DNA of 64,000 bases from Membranipora membranacea (Eukaryota > Bryozoa > Gymnolaemata > Cheilostomatida > Membraniporidae): contig OU612066.1 of the NCBI GenBank assembly GCA_914767715.1, positions 6,949,001 to 7,013,000 on the forward strand, given 5' to 3'. This document shows, piece after piece, positions 49,152 through 60,032 of this stretch (the first letter of the stretch is position 1; each line of letters begins with the position of its first letter). The notes beneath the pieces were generated by a model, which was not told the DNA's origin, did no database searches, and was given only the letters and a program-made list of their open reading frames with translations. The translations under genes were made by a program, and so were the position numbers.

Positions 49152-52100
49152 CTATGGAGTAAAATCGCCGGCTGCCTTCTTTTCCTGTGATTCGCTCCAG
49201 GCTTTAGCTATGGTTCTCTTCATGTCATCATCACCATCATCGTACATTTTCTGCATGAGATTCATGATCCCAGCCTGTGGATCCTCGCTGGCATCTGGTT
49301 TGGCCGTCTCCTTCCTGTCAAAGCAATGGAAATAATTTTTATGTAATGGATTGTAACCCAAAGCGGACCACTGTAAAGTGACAAATCGTTGTAACAAAAT
49401 ATGATAATTATCTTCTCTTTGATTTTAATGGCATTTAAACAATGAAGCAACATGACGACATCGTCATGCCACGCATAACTTTTACCATAGAAACTTGAAA
49501 ACAAACAGCAATGGATTGATAACTTTTTTGATTCTTTCTACCTAAACTTCAATACTCATGGATTATTTTGATTATAACTAATGACATCAGCATATATGCA
49601 CGCCTTGAATAAGGAGTTGTCTCTAACTCCTTGCCTTGAAGAAGTTCTTACTGCATTTCCTCTGGTGAGTTTCGAATTTATGTATCACTTACTGTTTTTG
49701 TTTCTTCTTTCTGTCTATCTCTGTGATACCTTCCCATTTCTCTTTCTTTGCCTTCTTGAGCATGACAAGAACGCTGTCGGTTTTGATCTATGATAAGAAA
49801 CGACCAAACATAAACATATAAACACACATGACTTGTGTTTACGACCCATCTACTATGAAAAAACAGATGTATATCCCACCCTCCCTGGATAGAATGTGTT
49901 GTGAACCATAGTTGTTTGTACCTCCTAGTTTTCACTTTATGGGCACATAACTCTCATTTATACACCCATACACCAGTAAGCATCAGGGAGTATATCTCAA
50001 ACTCCCTGGTAAGCATCTTCAAGTCCATTTATATGTGGCAATTAATCGAGTCAATTTTTAAAAGCTTGAAGATTGATCAAAGTTATAACAATTTACCCCC
50101 AAACACAATAAGTTTTCCGAGACAAAATTGCTTCATATTTAATACACCACTGTTTACTTATCCTCAGACCTTAATTTTGCTGTCCTCAGGAACGATAGCT
50201 CCGTACAAACTGACTATCTGAAGCTGGTGGTTCTTTCCATTCAAGTTTTTGACAGTGAGGTTAAATCCGCTAAAATAAGAGCACCAGTGGAAATGATTGT
50301 TTGATCAATTTGTGACACAAATGTATAAGTTGGGAAGGCAGCATTGAAGAGCTACTACATGTTTAATCTAGCTCATTCAGATTGAGAAAACATTATCTGT
50401 TCCAGTAAACAGTCTCTGAGAAAATTATAATGATAAATGGGTAGCTCATCTAGAAAAGAATAGATTGAGCCTGATTTAATATCTGCAATGGGCTGAATAT
50501 AAAGAAATGTCTGCTGTTGAGGGATAAATGATAGACTTTCAACTAATTAACACCAAAATAATTGGTACATAATCGATAGTGCTAGCTTACTTACATAGGG
50601 TTAAACTGACAGTCGACATTTTCAGGTGTTAGTTTTGAGGCCCCTGGTAGGTCTGTGGCGTATATTTTTACAAATGCATCAGACTGGTCCCATGCTGTAA
50701 TAGAAAGTGACAATATCAACACTGAACGCCTAGGAAAAAAATTACAAGCGGATCAATTTCGATTAGGTTTTTTTCTGCAGATGTGAATGCGTTTGCCGAT
50801 TACATTTTTTCTCTTTGTTTTCCTCCAACTTTTGCAGTGATTTCGTCTTTGGCACGTTGTGGAAAACATCTGGCCAGGTTGATAATGTCTGCCAAATGAA
50901 ATAGGGTATATATTAGCCGAAAACAACTCAAAGAGTCATTTTTTCAAAGTGTCAATCTTTTTCAGCCTTATCTAGAAAATGCTAGACAGGTCAGCATATG
51001 TGAAAAAGAATATTCACTTTATGAGGTTGACTTACCATATGATGTTATTTTTTTAAGTGGAAGTTTAGGAGTTACTGGAGAAGTTTTTTCTTCCGAGGGC
51101 TTATCATCAGATTTTTGTTGTTCAGCCAGCTCTGTGGCATCCTTTTGTTGCTGCGCTTGTATCAGGGGCTGTAGCTCATCGATTCGACCTTATGTCAGAA
51201 TCGAAAAACATTTTCATATTGATACTTAATAAGGCACAAGATACCCTAAAAGAGTAAGTATATTTCCTCCTGCAAACACTTTAGTCTTCTAGAGTAGTTC
51301 AAAATAATAATATTTGCGTCAACCTTATTTGTACCTCTGAGTACCAGAGTTTTGAGCAGGGAGCTAAATCTCATAAGATTTATCCATGCCTTGAACTTGT
51401 AATAAGCAAATTGTTCAGTGAGAAATAATGATCTACTAAGACATAGTTCACTAGCCAATGTGTTGGCTCTGATTGACTGTTGGAGAGAGCAAATACCAAG
51501 AGAGATGAAATGAGAGATAAAGTAACACTGGATTCAGATCACCTTCACTATATCTCAATAACCCCAAACATATAGTTCACACTAACTCAATCTAACATTT
51601 AAGTAAAATAGCGCCGTCAAAATTATATAAACAGTATTTTCCCTGACCTTGCAAAAAGCTCCTGACATTAACACGGGATGACAGTTGCAGTAAGCGTACC
51701 AGCTCTTCCTGATCCCTCTTTAGCTGAAAGCAACCACATTGAAAGGCGAGTAGTAATTATCCTTGTTATTATTTTAAGTGAGTAGTAACCATTAAATATA
51801 GTAAAAGATATGGAGGTGATTTAACCCTCTAATCCAGTATCCCTATTGGGGCGGGGGTGCTCACAAACATATACTTTGTCCGTACCTGCAAGTTTATAGG
51901 GCCCAAAATGTTGGTTGCCTTGAACGTATTAACAGTAATAACCAAGCTTAAGACAAGTTCCTGGTTAATTGGGGTAACCATTGCACTCTGACATGATGAA
52001 TTGGAGAGAAGTTCTCAATTCTCAGCCAACAACAATGCTTTGTCAGGGCAGAGCATGGAGTATTAGACTGTTACTCCTTGGACAGAGCAAAAGCTTGCAC

Positions 52101-52391
52101 TTGCAGACATCATCATGGCAACACCACCATACTGATACTCTCCTAGTTAGCAACAAATAAAGTATTGGTATAGTGGTATTGCCATGATGCACAGATAGGC
52201 CTAAGTTAAAGTACTACTTAACTTACTACTAGTTAAGTTAGTTCTACTCTACTACTACCTACTTACTACTACTGTCTACTTCGTACTTGGAATTGGAACT
52301 AGCCTCTAGGTTTTTTCATCATCATAGTGAAACAGTATTATCCTAGGAAGAGGCATCCTCCTCAGTAATCTCTTACCTCATTGGCAGCCAT
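49152..52391 (-). CDS. CACYBP: Calcyclin-binding protein / Siah-interacting protein
   Basis: Cytosolic adaptor that links Siah-type ubiquitin ligase complexes, Skp1 and S100 proteins, and has an Hsp90-co-chaperone-like CS domain. Seven exons join in phase: 52391-52377, 51723-51648, 51188-51036, 50694-50595, 50269-50170, 49787-49693, 49314-49152, giving 233 residues, close to vertebrate CacyBP. Residues 1-35 form the helical Siah-binding N-terminus ([14 protein letters not shown]). A charged linker follows. The CS domain spans about residues 75-160 ([46 protein letters not shown]). The C-terminal SGS part carries the hallmark [17 protein letters not shown]. The first coding exon is only five codons (MAANE). 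A possible alternative terminal exon lies at 50800-50888. The gene is divergent from the palmitoyltransferase gene, about 1.8 kb away. Confidence 0.95.
50800..50888 (-). other. Candidate alternative last exon of CACYBP
   Basis: Between CACYBP exons 3 and 4, an acceptor (TTTCATTTGGCAG) precedes 89 nt that are open in the phase required by exon 3 and end in TAA. Use of it would replace the CS and SGS parts with a 29-residue tail (from [20 protein letters not shown]). It may be a truncating or nonsense-mediated-decay exon, or a chance frame. Confidence 0.25.
52204..52278. repeat. TACTACT-rich low-complexity tract with palindrome
   Basis: A run of TAC/TTAC units includes a small inverted repeat, TTAACTTACTACTAGTTAAG. 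It lies in the first CACYBP intron, near the five-codon first exon. Confidence 0.5.
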
Positions 52392-54134
52392 TATTAATGC
52401 AGGTCAATCAACTAAAAGTGTCCCACAGCTTGCTTACTCTTGTTTAGATTGAACCAGTTTTATTATCGGAGTGCTTGGAATTTGGAATTTACCAGAAAAT
52501 GAATGGAAAACATGTGAACAGAGGAGTGTAAATCAGTAGCATGCAGGTAAATATACATTTTTCATAATATTTTATAATCTAATAAACTTTTCGGACTATA
52601 CAAATTGACCAATCAGAAATTGTTCCTTCTATATGTTAACCAATCATGTGAATGTACCAACACAGCTGCTATCCTTTCACCGGAAATGTAAACAAACAGA
52701 AAGAAAGTTTTGCATTACCTATTGGAAGTTCATAACAACAGATGCTCATTCAATTGCTGCTCAGCTTAGGAAGTATAGATACTGACCCAATAACCTCATT
52801 TACACATGCCCTGTTTGAAGTGGGGGATTTGTGATCAGGCCTGATTAAAACAATGGACTAGTTCATTGCTTAATTAAAGCATTATTACAGGGATCACTCT
52901 TTATTAAAAATAGACACATTCAATCATTCTCATTGTTATCCTGGTTTTTTTGGTTCTACTATTACGTACTTTACTAACTCAACTACATAGTAAGTTTGTT
53001 TTGAATGACTTCCTCCACTCCACTTAACCACTGCTTGCAAGCCCATCCTGCCCACATACTATTACATAAAACACCACTCACATTATCATGATCCATTGGC
53101 CTGCATGTTATGTACAGCTCATGGGCCCTTGGACTTTTATTTTTTTTGTTCTCTGTTTATTGTCTTAGTAACTAAAATTTAGTAGGTAGGACTGAAAATG
53201 AAGAACAATAAAAACAAAAGGAGCGCCAGATAGTCCGAGGCTAGAGTTGAGGCAATCCTGTTCCAGAAGTCCATCCTCCATGCAGCCGACGCAGGCCACC
53301 GCAGATCCAGGCTCCTCACGGAGCCGGAGTCGATACTTCATCCCAGACTTGCATGCCTTCACTTTGCCAATGTCCAGTAACAGCCACCCAAATAACACTG
53401 ATACTAGACATTCACAAACTAAAGACATGTTAGTCCAATGGTAAAACCTCATTAATTTATTCTTGTTGAGTGAAGAGACAGAGGGGCTAATAAAACAGGC
53501 CAACGCATTTATAATAACAATCTCAAACTATTTCCATACATAATGTCACTACCAATGTATTCCACTCGAATAGATCGCTAGGTAAAACATCTAACTTCAC
53601 CTTCTCCATACACCGACCACTGAACAACTTGACCCCTCTAACCAGCAAAACCAGAGGGTTTGCAAACGTTACACATATTAATGAGAAGTCATCTCGAAAG
53701 TGTAGACAAATATGCCTGCTTATGTCCAAGCAGCTGAACACTAACATCCAGAACCGTCTACCAGTATCTAGCTCCATTAGCACAGTACAGACATCACCAC
53801 CACAACACCAATGCTCATGTGATTACTCTAACTGAATATGGATAAAAAATATTTATGATAAGCCACACTAAGGTTGTGATCACGGCATCAAATATTGAGT
53901 GCCAAAATTGATCCCCGTATTTTTGTATGAGGTGTAGGCCTCTCCGGACCGATTTCATAGTTATTGGTTATTTAAAGCCCATGACAGAGTTTTTAATCAA
54001 CTATCCTCCTCGCTGTGGTCTGCTAAGTATCTTTGAAAACTTTATAAAGGCATTATTTATGAACTAACGGTAGCAGATAAATGAGGCAAAGTGATTATTA
54101 GTCTACTCATGAAATCCTCTTGTCTCCTATTACA
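52392..54134. other. Intergenic region with unexplained open segment
   Basis: This divergent region carries the promoters of CACYBP and the palmitoyltransferase gene. The part 53165-53835 is richer in G+C than its surroundings and has several overlapping open frames: minus 53165-53503 (112 codons) and 53523-53783, and plus 53247-53444 and 53629-53835. None is recognised and none carries clear splice sites. It may be a decayed gene or mobile element. Confidence 0.35.
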
Positions 54135-54203
54135 GCATGGACAAGAGTTGTTGATATTTATGTGAAGGAAACTTTCATGTACTGAGACAAATACTGGGCT
54201 GAA

Positions 54204-57200
54204 ATGGCAAATCCAGCAAAGGTATGTGAAATTCATTAATCAATTGTCTCCACAGGCCTTTTTCTGTATTTGTAGAAACTATGTAAATAGTTTTATCTGT
54301 GTTTTTGTCGGCTAGATTTTTGTCTCGATTATTTGATTGATATAAGCCTTATTAGTAGGTCAGAAATAATAATAATTTTAAATTTATTGACCTCGAAGCT
54401 CACCATAGTCATATAAAACTAACTACAATCTTGGCTCTTTATGGCCCTATATCGTTTTATTCTATGCTCGCTCAGCTCATTTTATAAAGCATATGAAAAT
54501 TTAGCAATATTAAGCTAATTAAAATACCAAATTGGCAGGTCATCAGAGTTTGTGTGTCTTTGAGTGCATTTAGGTATTTTGACTGCCCACACAGCCAGAT
54601 AGGTTATATAGGTGAGAAAATGGAGAGCATTTAACGAACACTATGTTTTATATTTGTATATAATATTGGATGTATCTTGCTTTACAGTCACTGCTGGAAC
54701 TTTGGGAAGACCACAAGAATCCTGAATCTGACTCCATGAGAGGCTCCAAGAGGTTTTCTCACGCTTACTTTCTGGTAGTGACACTGACAGTGCCATTTGC
54801 ATTGATATATGATGTGGTTCCATCACAATTCGGGTGAGAACATGTTTTGAATTTAATTTTCAGTTGAATATTCCCGTATCATTCATGATATTGCCAGCTA
54901 AATGACTATGAGCATTCTTATCTACAGCGAACTACGAGTAACACCTTTGAGCAGTAACTGCTCAGAAGGGTTAGACAGTGTTCGCTGTGGCGTTTTCAAA
55001 TACTTTATCTCATTCGCTCAGTATTCCTGCAATGATAAACACACATTCACTGTCATAATACTTCTATTAGGAAAGAGGACAGCAGGTAAAAACAACCCTC
55101 TTTCTCGTCTGCTTATGATCATACTGACTCTCGTGATCTGACTGGGCATGTAGGTCACTGATAAACTAGGCTATCATTACCACAAAGCAGGTGTCGTAAG
55201 GCTAAGTATGCAGAGCTGAGCATGCGCAGAATGGCTTATGATGCTATTTTCTAAACGTGAAAAAAATTTTACCCTCAGTTTAGTGGCGTCACACAAACTA
55301 CTAGAAATAAATTTAAGGATATTGACAATAGTTGGCCCATTCAAATCCGCGGCGTTTCAGCTTTCAAATATCAACATCAAAAAATCGAGTGTTCTTCATG
55401 ATACAGTCTAAACTTTTTCTATGGATGGTTCATTCTATGGTCTGATGATGAAATGCCACTGAATGCGATTCAGACCACCAAAGTTTGACCTTATCTAAAT
55501 TTCAATAGGTACTTACCTCTATTGTCTTTTGGCAGCCTTAGTAATGGTGGGAGTGGCTCTCAAACTACAAGGTTGGTCATAGCCCTCCCAAAGTAAACTC
55601 TTCTAACAACAATAAATATGAAATTATTTTCCGGGATTTTACACCTTAGCGCTCCTTCCTCGATTGTCTTTTATTTTCTCATTCCCTTTCTTTGGGGATA
55701 CTAGATAGTCATCATCTTTTTTAAATTTTTATCTAGGCTAAATTGATCACAAATTCAATAATTATTTTTCCTTATTGCAGTGATTCAGAGCCAGAGGTCC
55801 GTTATTGGCTGAAGATTTTTATTGTATTTGTTGCTGTAGAGACGCTAGCTAATTGGTTGTGCTGCCAGTAAGTATGATATATCTCTATACATTCTCCCAT
55901 CTCTGTTTTCTGGAACCTATTGCACAGCTCACACACATTTAGAAAACTGGAAACTTTAGGAGCTGGCTAAGCCGACATCATCGTAGATTGTTTCCATGTT
56001 TGAAATTAAAACCTATCTTAACCATCATGTGCAGGTAGGACTCAACATAACTGTATAAAACCTTTCAAGTTCTCTTCAATTATAAATGTTGCCGTAGTCT
56101 GCAACTAGTTGTTTTGTATTCATAGAGTTACCCTCTCACTATAAATTGGTATTTATTGAAGACTAGTGAGGTTTATATATCAAATAGGGATATCACTGCA
56201 AAAGGTTGAATCCAAAATAGTCCATCTTCTCAAGGAGTGGTGTAGCTACGGGGAACGTTGGAATGGGTGCAGAAATATATTATGTGCATGTACGATGTGT
56301 CTTAATAAAAAAAAACATATAACTCTTTACGTACTTTACAGGTTATACTCCTCAGTGCTTGTTGGTACAAAAGACCGAGCCACTATAGATAAGACACTAT
56401 GGGAGGCAGAATCCTCTAGCGAAGATCCAACCAAAAATGCAGATTTTTGTAAAAAGTATGTACAGAACCTCTAATGTCAACCAGAATGTTCAAACAGCTC
56501 TTATATCTATAATTTGTACAATTTAATTGTATTATTATAATATCAACTACATACTGAAACATTTGTGATATATTCATTATGTAGAATATTATACATGATT
56601 ATAAATAATCCCATCCATAAGGCTTGATGCATGTACACATATTCTTGAAGATCATTCCTGATCCAATTTGCCTGCTTTGCGAGTAACTCCCAATCTACTG
56701 GCACGCCACCAACAAATTAAGGGGATCGACTCCAAATGCAGGGAAACTAACATTCTTTTATGCGCATATTTTCTCATTTGATGTTTTCTCTTTTATAGGT
56801 GTGATCTGGTTGCTCCTTATGGATCAAAGACTCATCATTGTAAAGTATGCAATGCATGTATATTGAGGAGAGACCATCATTGTTTTATGGTTGGCACATG
56901 TATAGGATATAACAATCAGAGATACTTTGCTATCCTTGCTTTTTATGTAGCATTAGGTGAGCATATCTTTAAACAGTGGGTGTTGACTACTTTCTTTCCA
57001 TTATTCCTTGTGTCTGCCTACATACATTAAATAGTAACAGTGATGGTTAACAATCTTGCTGATGTATGCTGATAGCTGAAAATAAGCTTGATTTGATGAC
57101 GTTGTGTCATTATAGCGGAGGCAAGGAAAATAGTTTTGCTCAGAATGCTTTCACCAATTCTCAATCTTTAATTTTTTGAGTTGACGTAAAAAGTGACTTA

Positions 57201-58348
57201 CGAATTTTAATCAAAACCAATTGATGAACTCAATCTCTAAGAATACATTACAACCGTTTTGGAATATCTCGTTATCATTGCCATCCAAATTGAATGTGTT
57301 TTCTACCTCACTTATTCATTAAAATGTCACTAGGTCATCAAATCGAGTTTTTGTTCAGCTGTTCACATAGTAGCTCGGCAGCTGTCTTGCAGTGTATGAT
57401 GATGATATTCGGACATAAAAGTATCATCATCACAAACATGAAGACAGGTAATAAAAATTGTGTGTTGTACAGGAGTTCAGAAATATGAGACAAGAACTCT
57501 GTTATCAAACGATGATAATGATTTTACCTCTACTTGTAGGCAGCATCCTGGGTTTTTATTACTTTTATAAACAGTTAGTATTAATGTCAGCAGAGAGGAC
57601 TGATGCTCGATGGATAGATTATATAATACCGCTCACTTTTATAAAAGTCATACGGGGGCAAATGATGTTTCTAGAGTTGGTGGAACTTTTCTACTGCTAC
57701 ACTTTCTTTTTTTGCTCCATTATGGGTAAGGATGTATACTGATGTCGTCTATCGAACTCGCTTTTGCAAACACAAACACCACGAATAAAGACAGATAACT
57801 GTAACGTTGATACAGAACTGATATCAGACTTGCAAAAACCAAGCTTTGAGTTCTTACATTAATACCAATATATTTGTGTATGTGTGTGTGTACGTACATA
57901 CGAACGTACTTATATATATAAATAATGTATATTATATAAAATATTTTTATTGACAGCAAGATAAAGCAGATGATTTTGGAAATAGATTACCCACATGCAG
58001 ATTAGCATGAGGGTGGGTGATGAAATCTATTTGATCTGTTAAGTGTACTTCAATTTTGCTGTAGGTGTTGGATTCTTCTGTATTCAGATGGGAATCATCA
58101 CGATGGGTTTGACGTTTAATGAAGCCAAGCATAACAAGAAAGCCCCGCTCCACAGGACAATTAGTCAAAACTTCAATGAGGTATTCGGACCTTTCTGGAT
58201 GCTAAACTTCCTTTTACCAATGCAACTTGTCTTCCGTCCTAAAGAATTTGATATGCCATTGATAATGAATGGCACTGGGTCACCTGCACTGAATGGTCAT
58301 CATAAGAACGGAGATATAAGTGACCTTCTGTCAATATCTGTCCAGTGA
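54204..58348 (+). CDS. DHHC palmitoyltransferase, ZDHHC22/24-like
   Basis: Membrane protein S-acyltransferase that transfers palmitate to cysteines of target proteins, usually at the ER or Golgi. Seven exons join in phase: 54204-54221, 54688-54833, 55781-55867, 56342-56455, 56799-56956, 57540-57725, 58065-58348, giving 330 residues. Two membrane spans (about 31-48 and 64-81) precede the cysteine-rich domain. CKKC starts at the exon 4/5 junction, followed by THHCKVCNACILRRDHHC, with catalytic Cys at about residue 150. After DHHC the usual Pro-Trp is replaced by Phe-Met (DHHCFMVGTCIG), a departure typical of the ZDHHC22/24 side of the family. Two or more spans follow (AFYVALGSILGFYYFY; LFYCYTFFFCSIMGVGFF). 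The C-terminus has NFNEVFGPFW, matching the conserved NFxxxxG-type motif, then a short polar tail. The first coding exon is only six codons. A 5' UTR exon start is likely at 54136. Confidence 0.88.
56668..56746. mobile_element. MITE-like inverted-repeat element, copy 2
   Basis: A 79-bp element in intron 4 of the palmitoyltransferase gene starts TTGCCTGC and ends GATCGACTCCAAATGCAGGG, closely matching the ends of the element at 6711-6790 in the same orientation. The arms are more diverged from each other than in copy 1. It is inferred to belong to the same small non-autonomous family. Confidence 0.45.
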
Positions 58349-60032
58349 GGTGGAGATAATCTATTCACATGACATTCTGATTATTATAATCAAGTGTGGA
58401 ATTGGAGAGAACTCGGTAGATCCTTTTGTTTGTATGTTGAATGGCTCCCTCTCTTTTGGAGGAAGTATTACTGAGAGATCTGCTGCTTCATAAACTATGG
58501 ACAACCCAAAGATTGCAATTATTACACATGATCTTGTATATCTTTTTACATCTTTTTTATTTTCTGCATTATCTTTCTTTTCATTGTATATTTAGCTGCT
58601 TTTCTGTGATAATGAGACAAAAATCATTCCTCGATTCTACTTCAACCATTTCATGGTCTTTTGACCTATTATCATGACCTAATCTTTATCTTTATCACCA
58701 TACTTTTATCTTGTATCTGCTGATTTCGTACTAAAATCAAGGAAATCAAGTAAAAAATACTTGATTTCGTACAATTTTATTTGATACCAAAGTTCGATTT
58801 TTCCCTTAGCACATTATCCAGAGATATGCAAAGTTTAGAAGCAACCCTTTGACTGCAGAATTGGCAATCAATTATTTCATTAAATCTTTTTTTTTCCTCA
58901 GGGTCTAATCTTCTATTAATTTTCTCCGTATTTTATTTATGCAATCAAACCATTTTATGTTATATAAATATAAAGTGTTATGGGCAACAGAGAAACATTC
59001 TTTGAAATGGTGTACTTTACTGTTTTCACTAACACCTTTGACTAGATTCATACATTATTCATCTAACTAAACCTATAAATTTTGGGTTCATATCTTTGTC
59101 ATTGAAAATTTTTGCTTAATAGATTTTTCTGCCCAACCGCTCAAAGTTTAAACTCTTTGGCTTTGCCAGGCATATCAGAACCTAAAACTAGAGATGAATG
59201 CCTATATCTGCATCTCTTCTGTACAAAACTATGGACGGATTTTTGCAAATTAAAAAATATCAGATATTCTCCAGGCAGATTTATTTTCTTCTCAAAGCTA
59301 ACATTATGCACCCCTATAACACCACAAAATAAGGCGTTCCATTTTTTGTGAATTTGACATGTATTATTAAACTGATAAAACCACATCGATCAGTAGATAA
59401 ACGGGGAGAGAAAAGGCAAAAATACCGTATTAATCAACAAGTACATAATTGTGAGGCTAACATTAAAATGACGTAGAAAAAAAGCTCAATAGGAATATCA
59501 CTTGGTTGAGGGTAAAAATATAGGGTATAGGGATTTTCTGCTCATAATAAAAAAAAGTAGTGTGAGGTTTATGATAAATAAATATATAATGCCAAAGATA
59601 ATAATTAACAGGGATTAGCTTGTGAATTATGACGAGAATTTGATTAGGTTAGGTTATCACAGATGGACATATTTGGCTGTGGGTTAGGACGGAGTAAACT
59701 GGAATGTAGTCTGCACAAAATCTCCAGCAAGAATAAGAATATTCAAAAAGTGGATAGGTATCACAAATTTTATTCTCCTAGTCCTATGGACTTGGGCGTG
59801 AGAATCAAGGATGTAAACACTGGTTTTCAACGGATGTTTGAGGTAATAATTAGAAATATTTCCGAACCATTTTCACACAGAAATCTGATCTAATGCTCGA
59901 AACCTCTACCTTAGAGAGAGGAGTAAACAGTTAGGCGCAACATCAGAGACTTGGCTATCGCCTGGTGGCACAAAACAAGATAGTTGGTATTGTGTGGAAT
60001 TATAAAGAGTGCAAATAACATAAATCACTGGC
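58349..60032. other. Tail-to-tail intergenic region
   Basis: This region contains the 3' ends of the palmitoyltransferase gene (plus) and the propeller-like gene (minus). Open frames here (58441-58677, 59112-59351, 59663-59893) show no recognised sequence and no splice support. An inverted repeat around ACTAAAATCAAGGAAATCAAG lies near 58727-58770. Confidence 0.4.

Noticed and set aside
53165-53503. 112-codon minus-strand frame as a gene
   Set aside because: No homology recognised and no splice context; several frames are open in the same place, so it is reported only as an unexplained segment.
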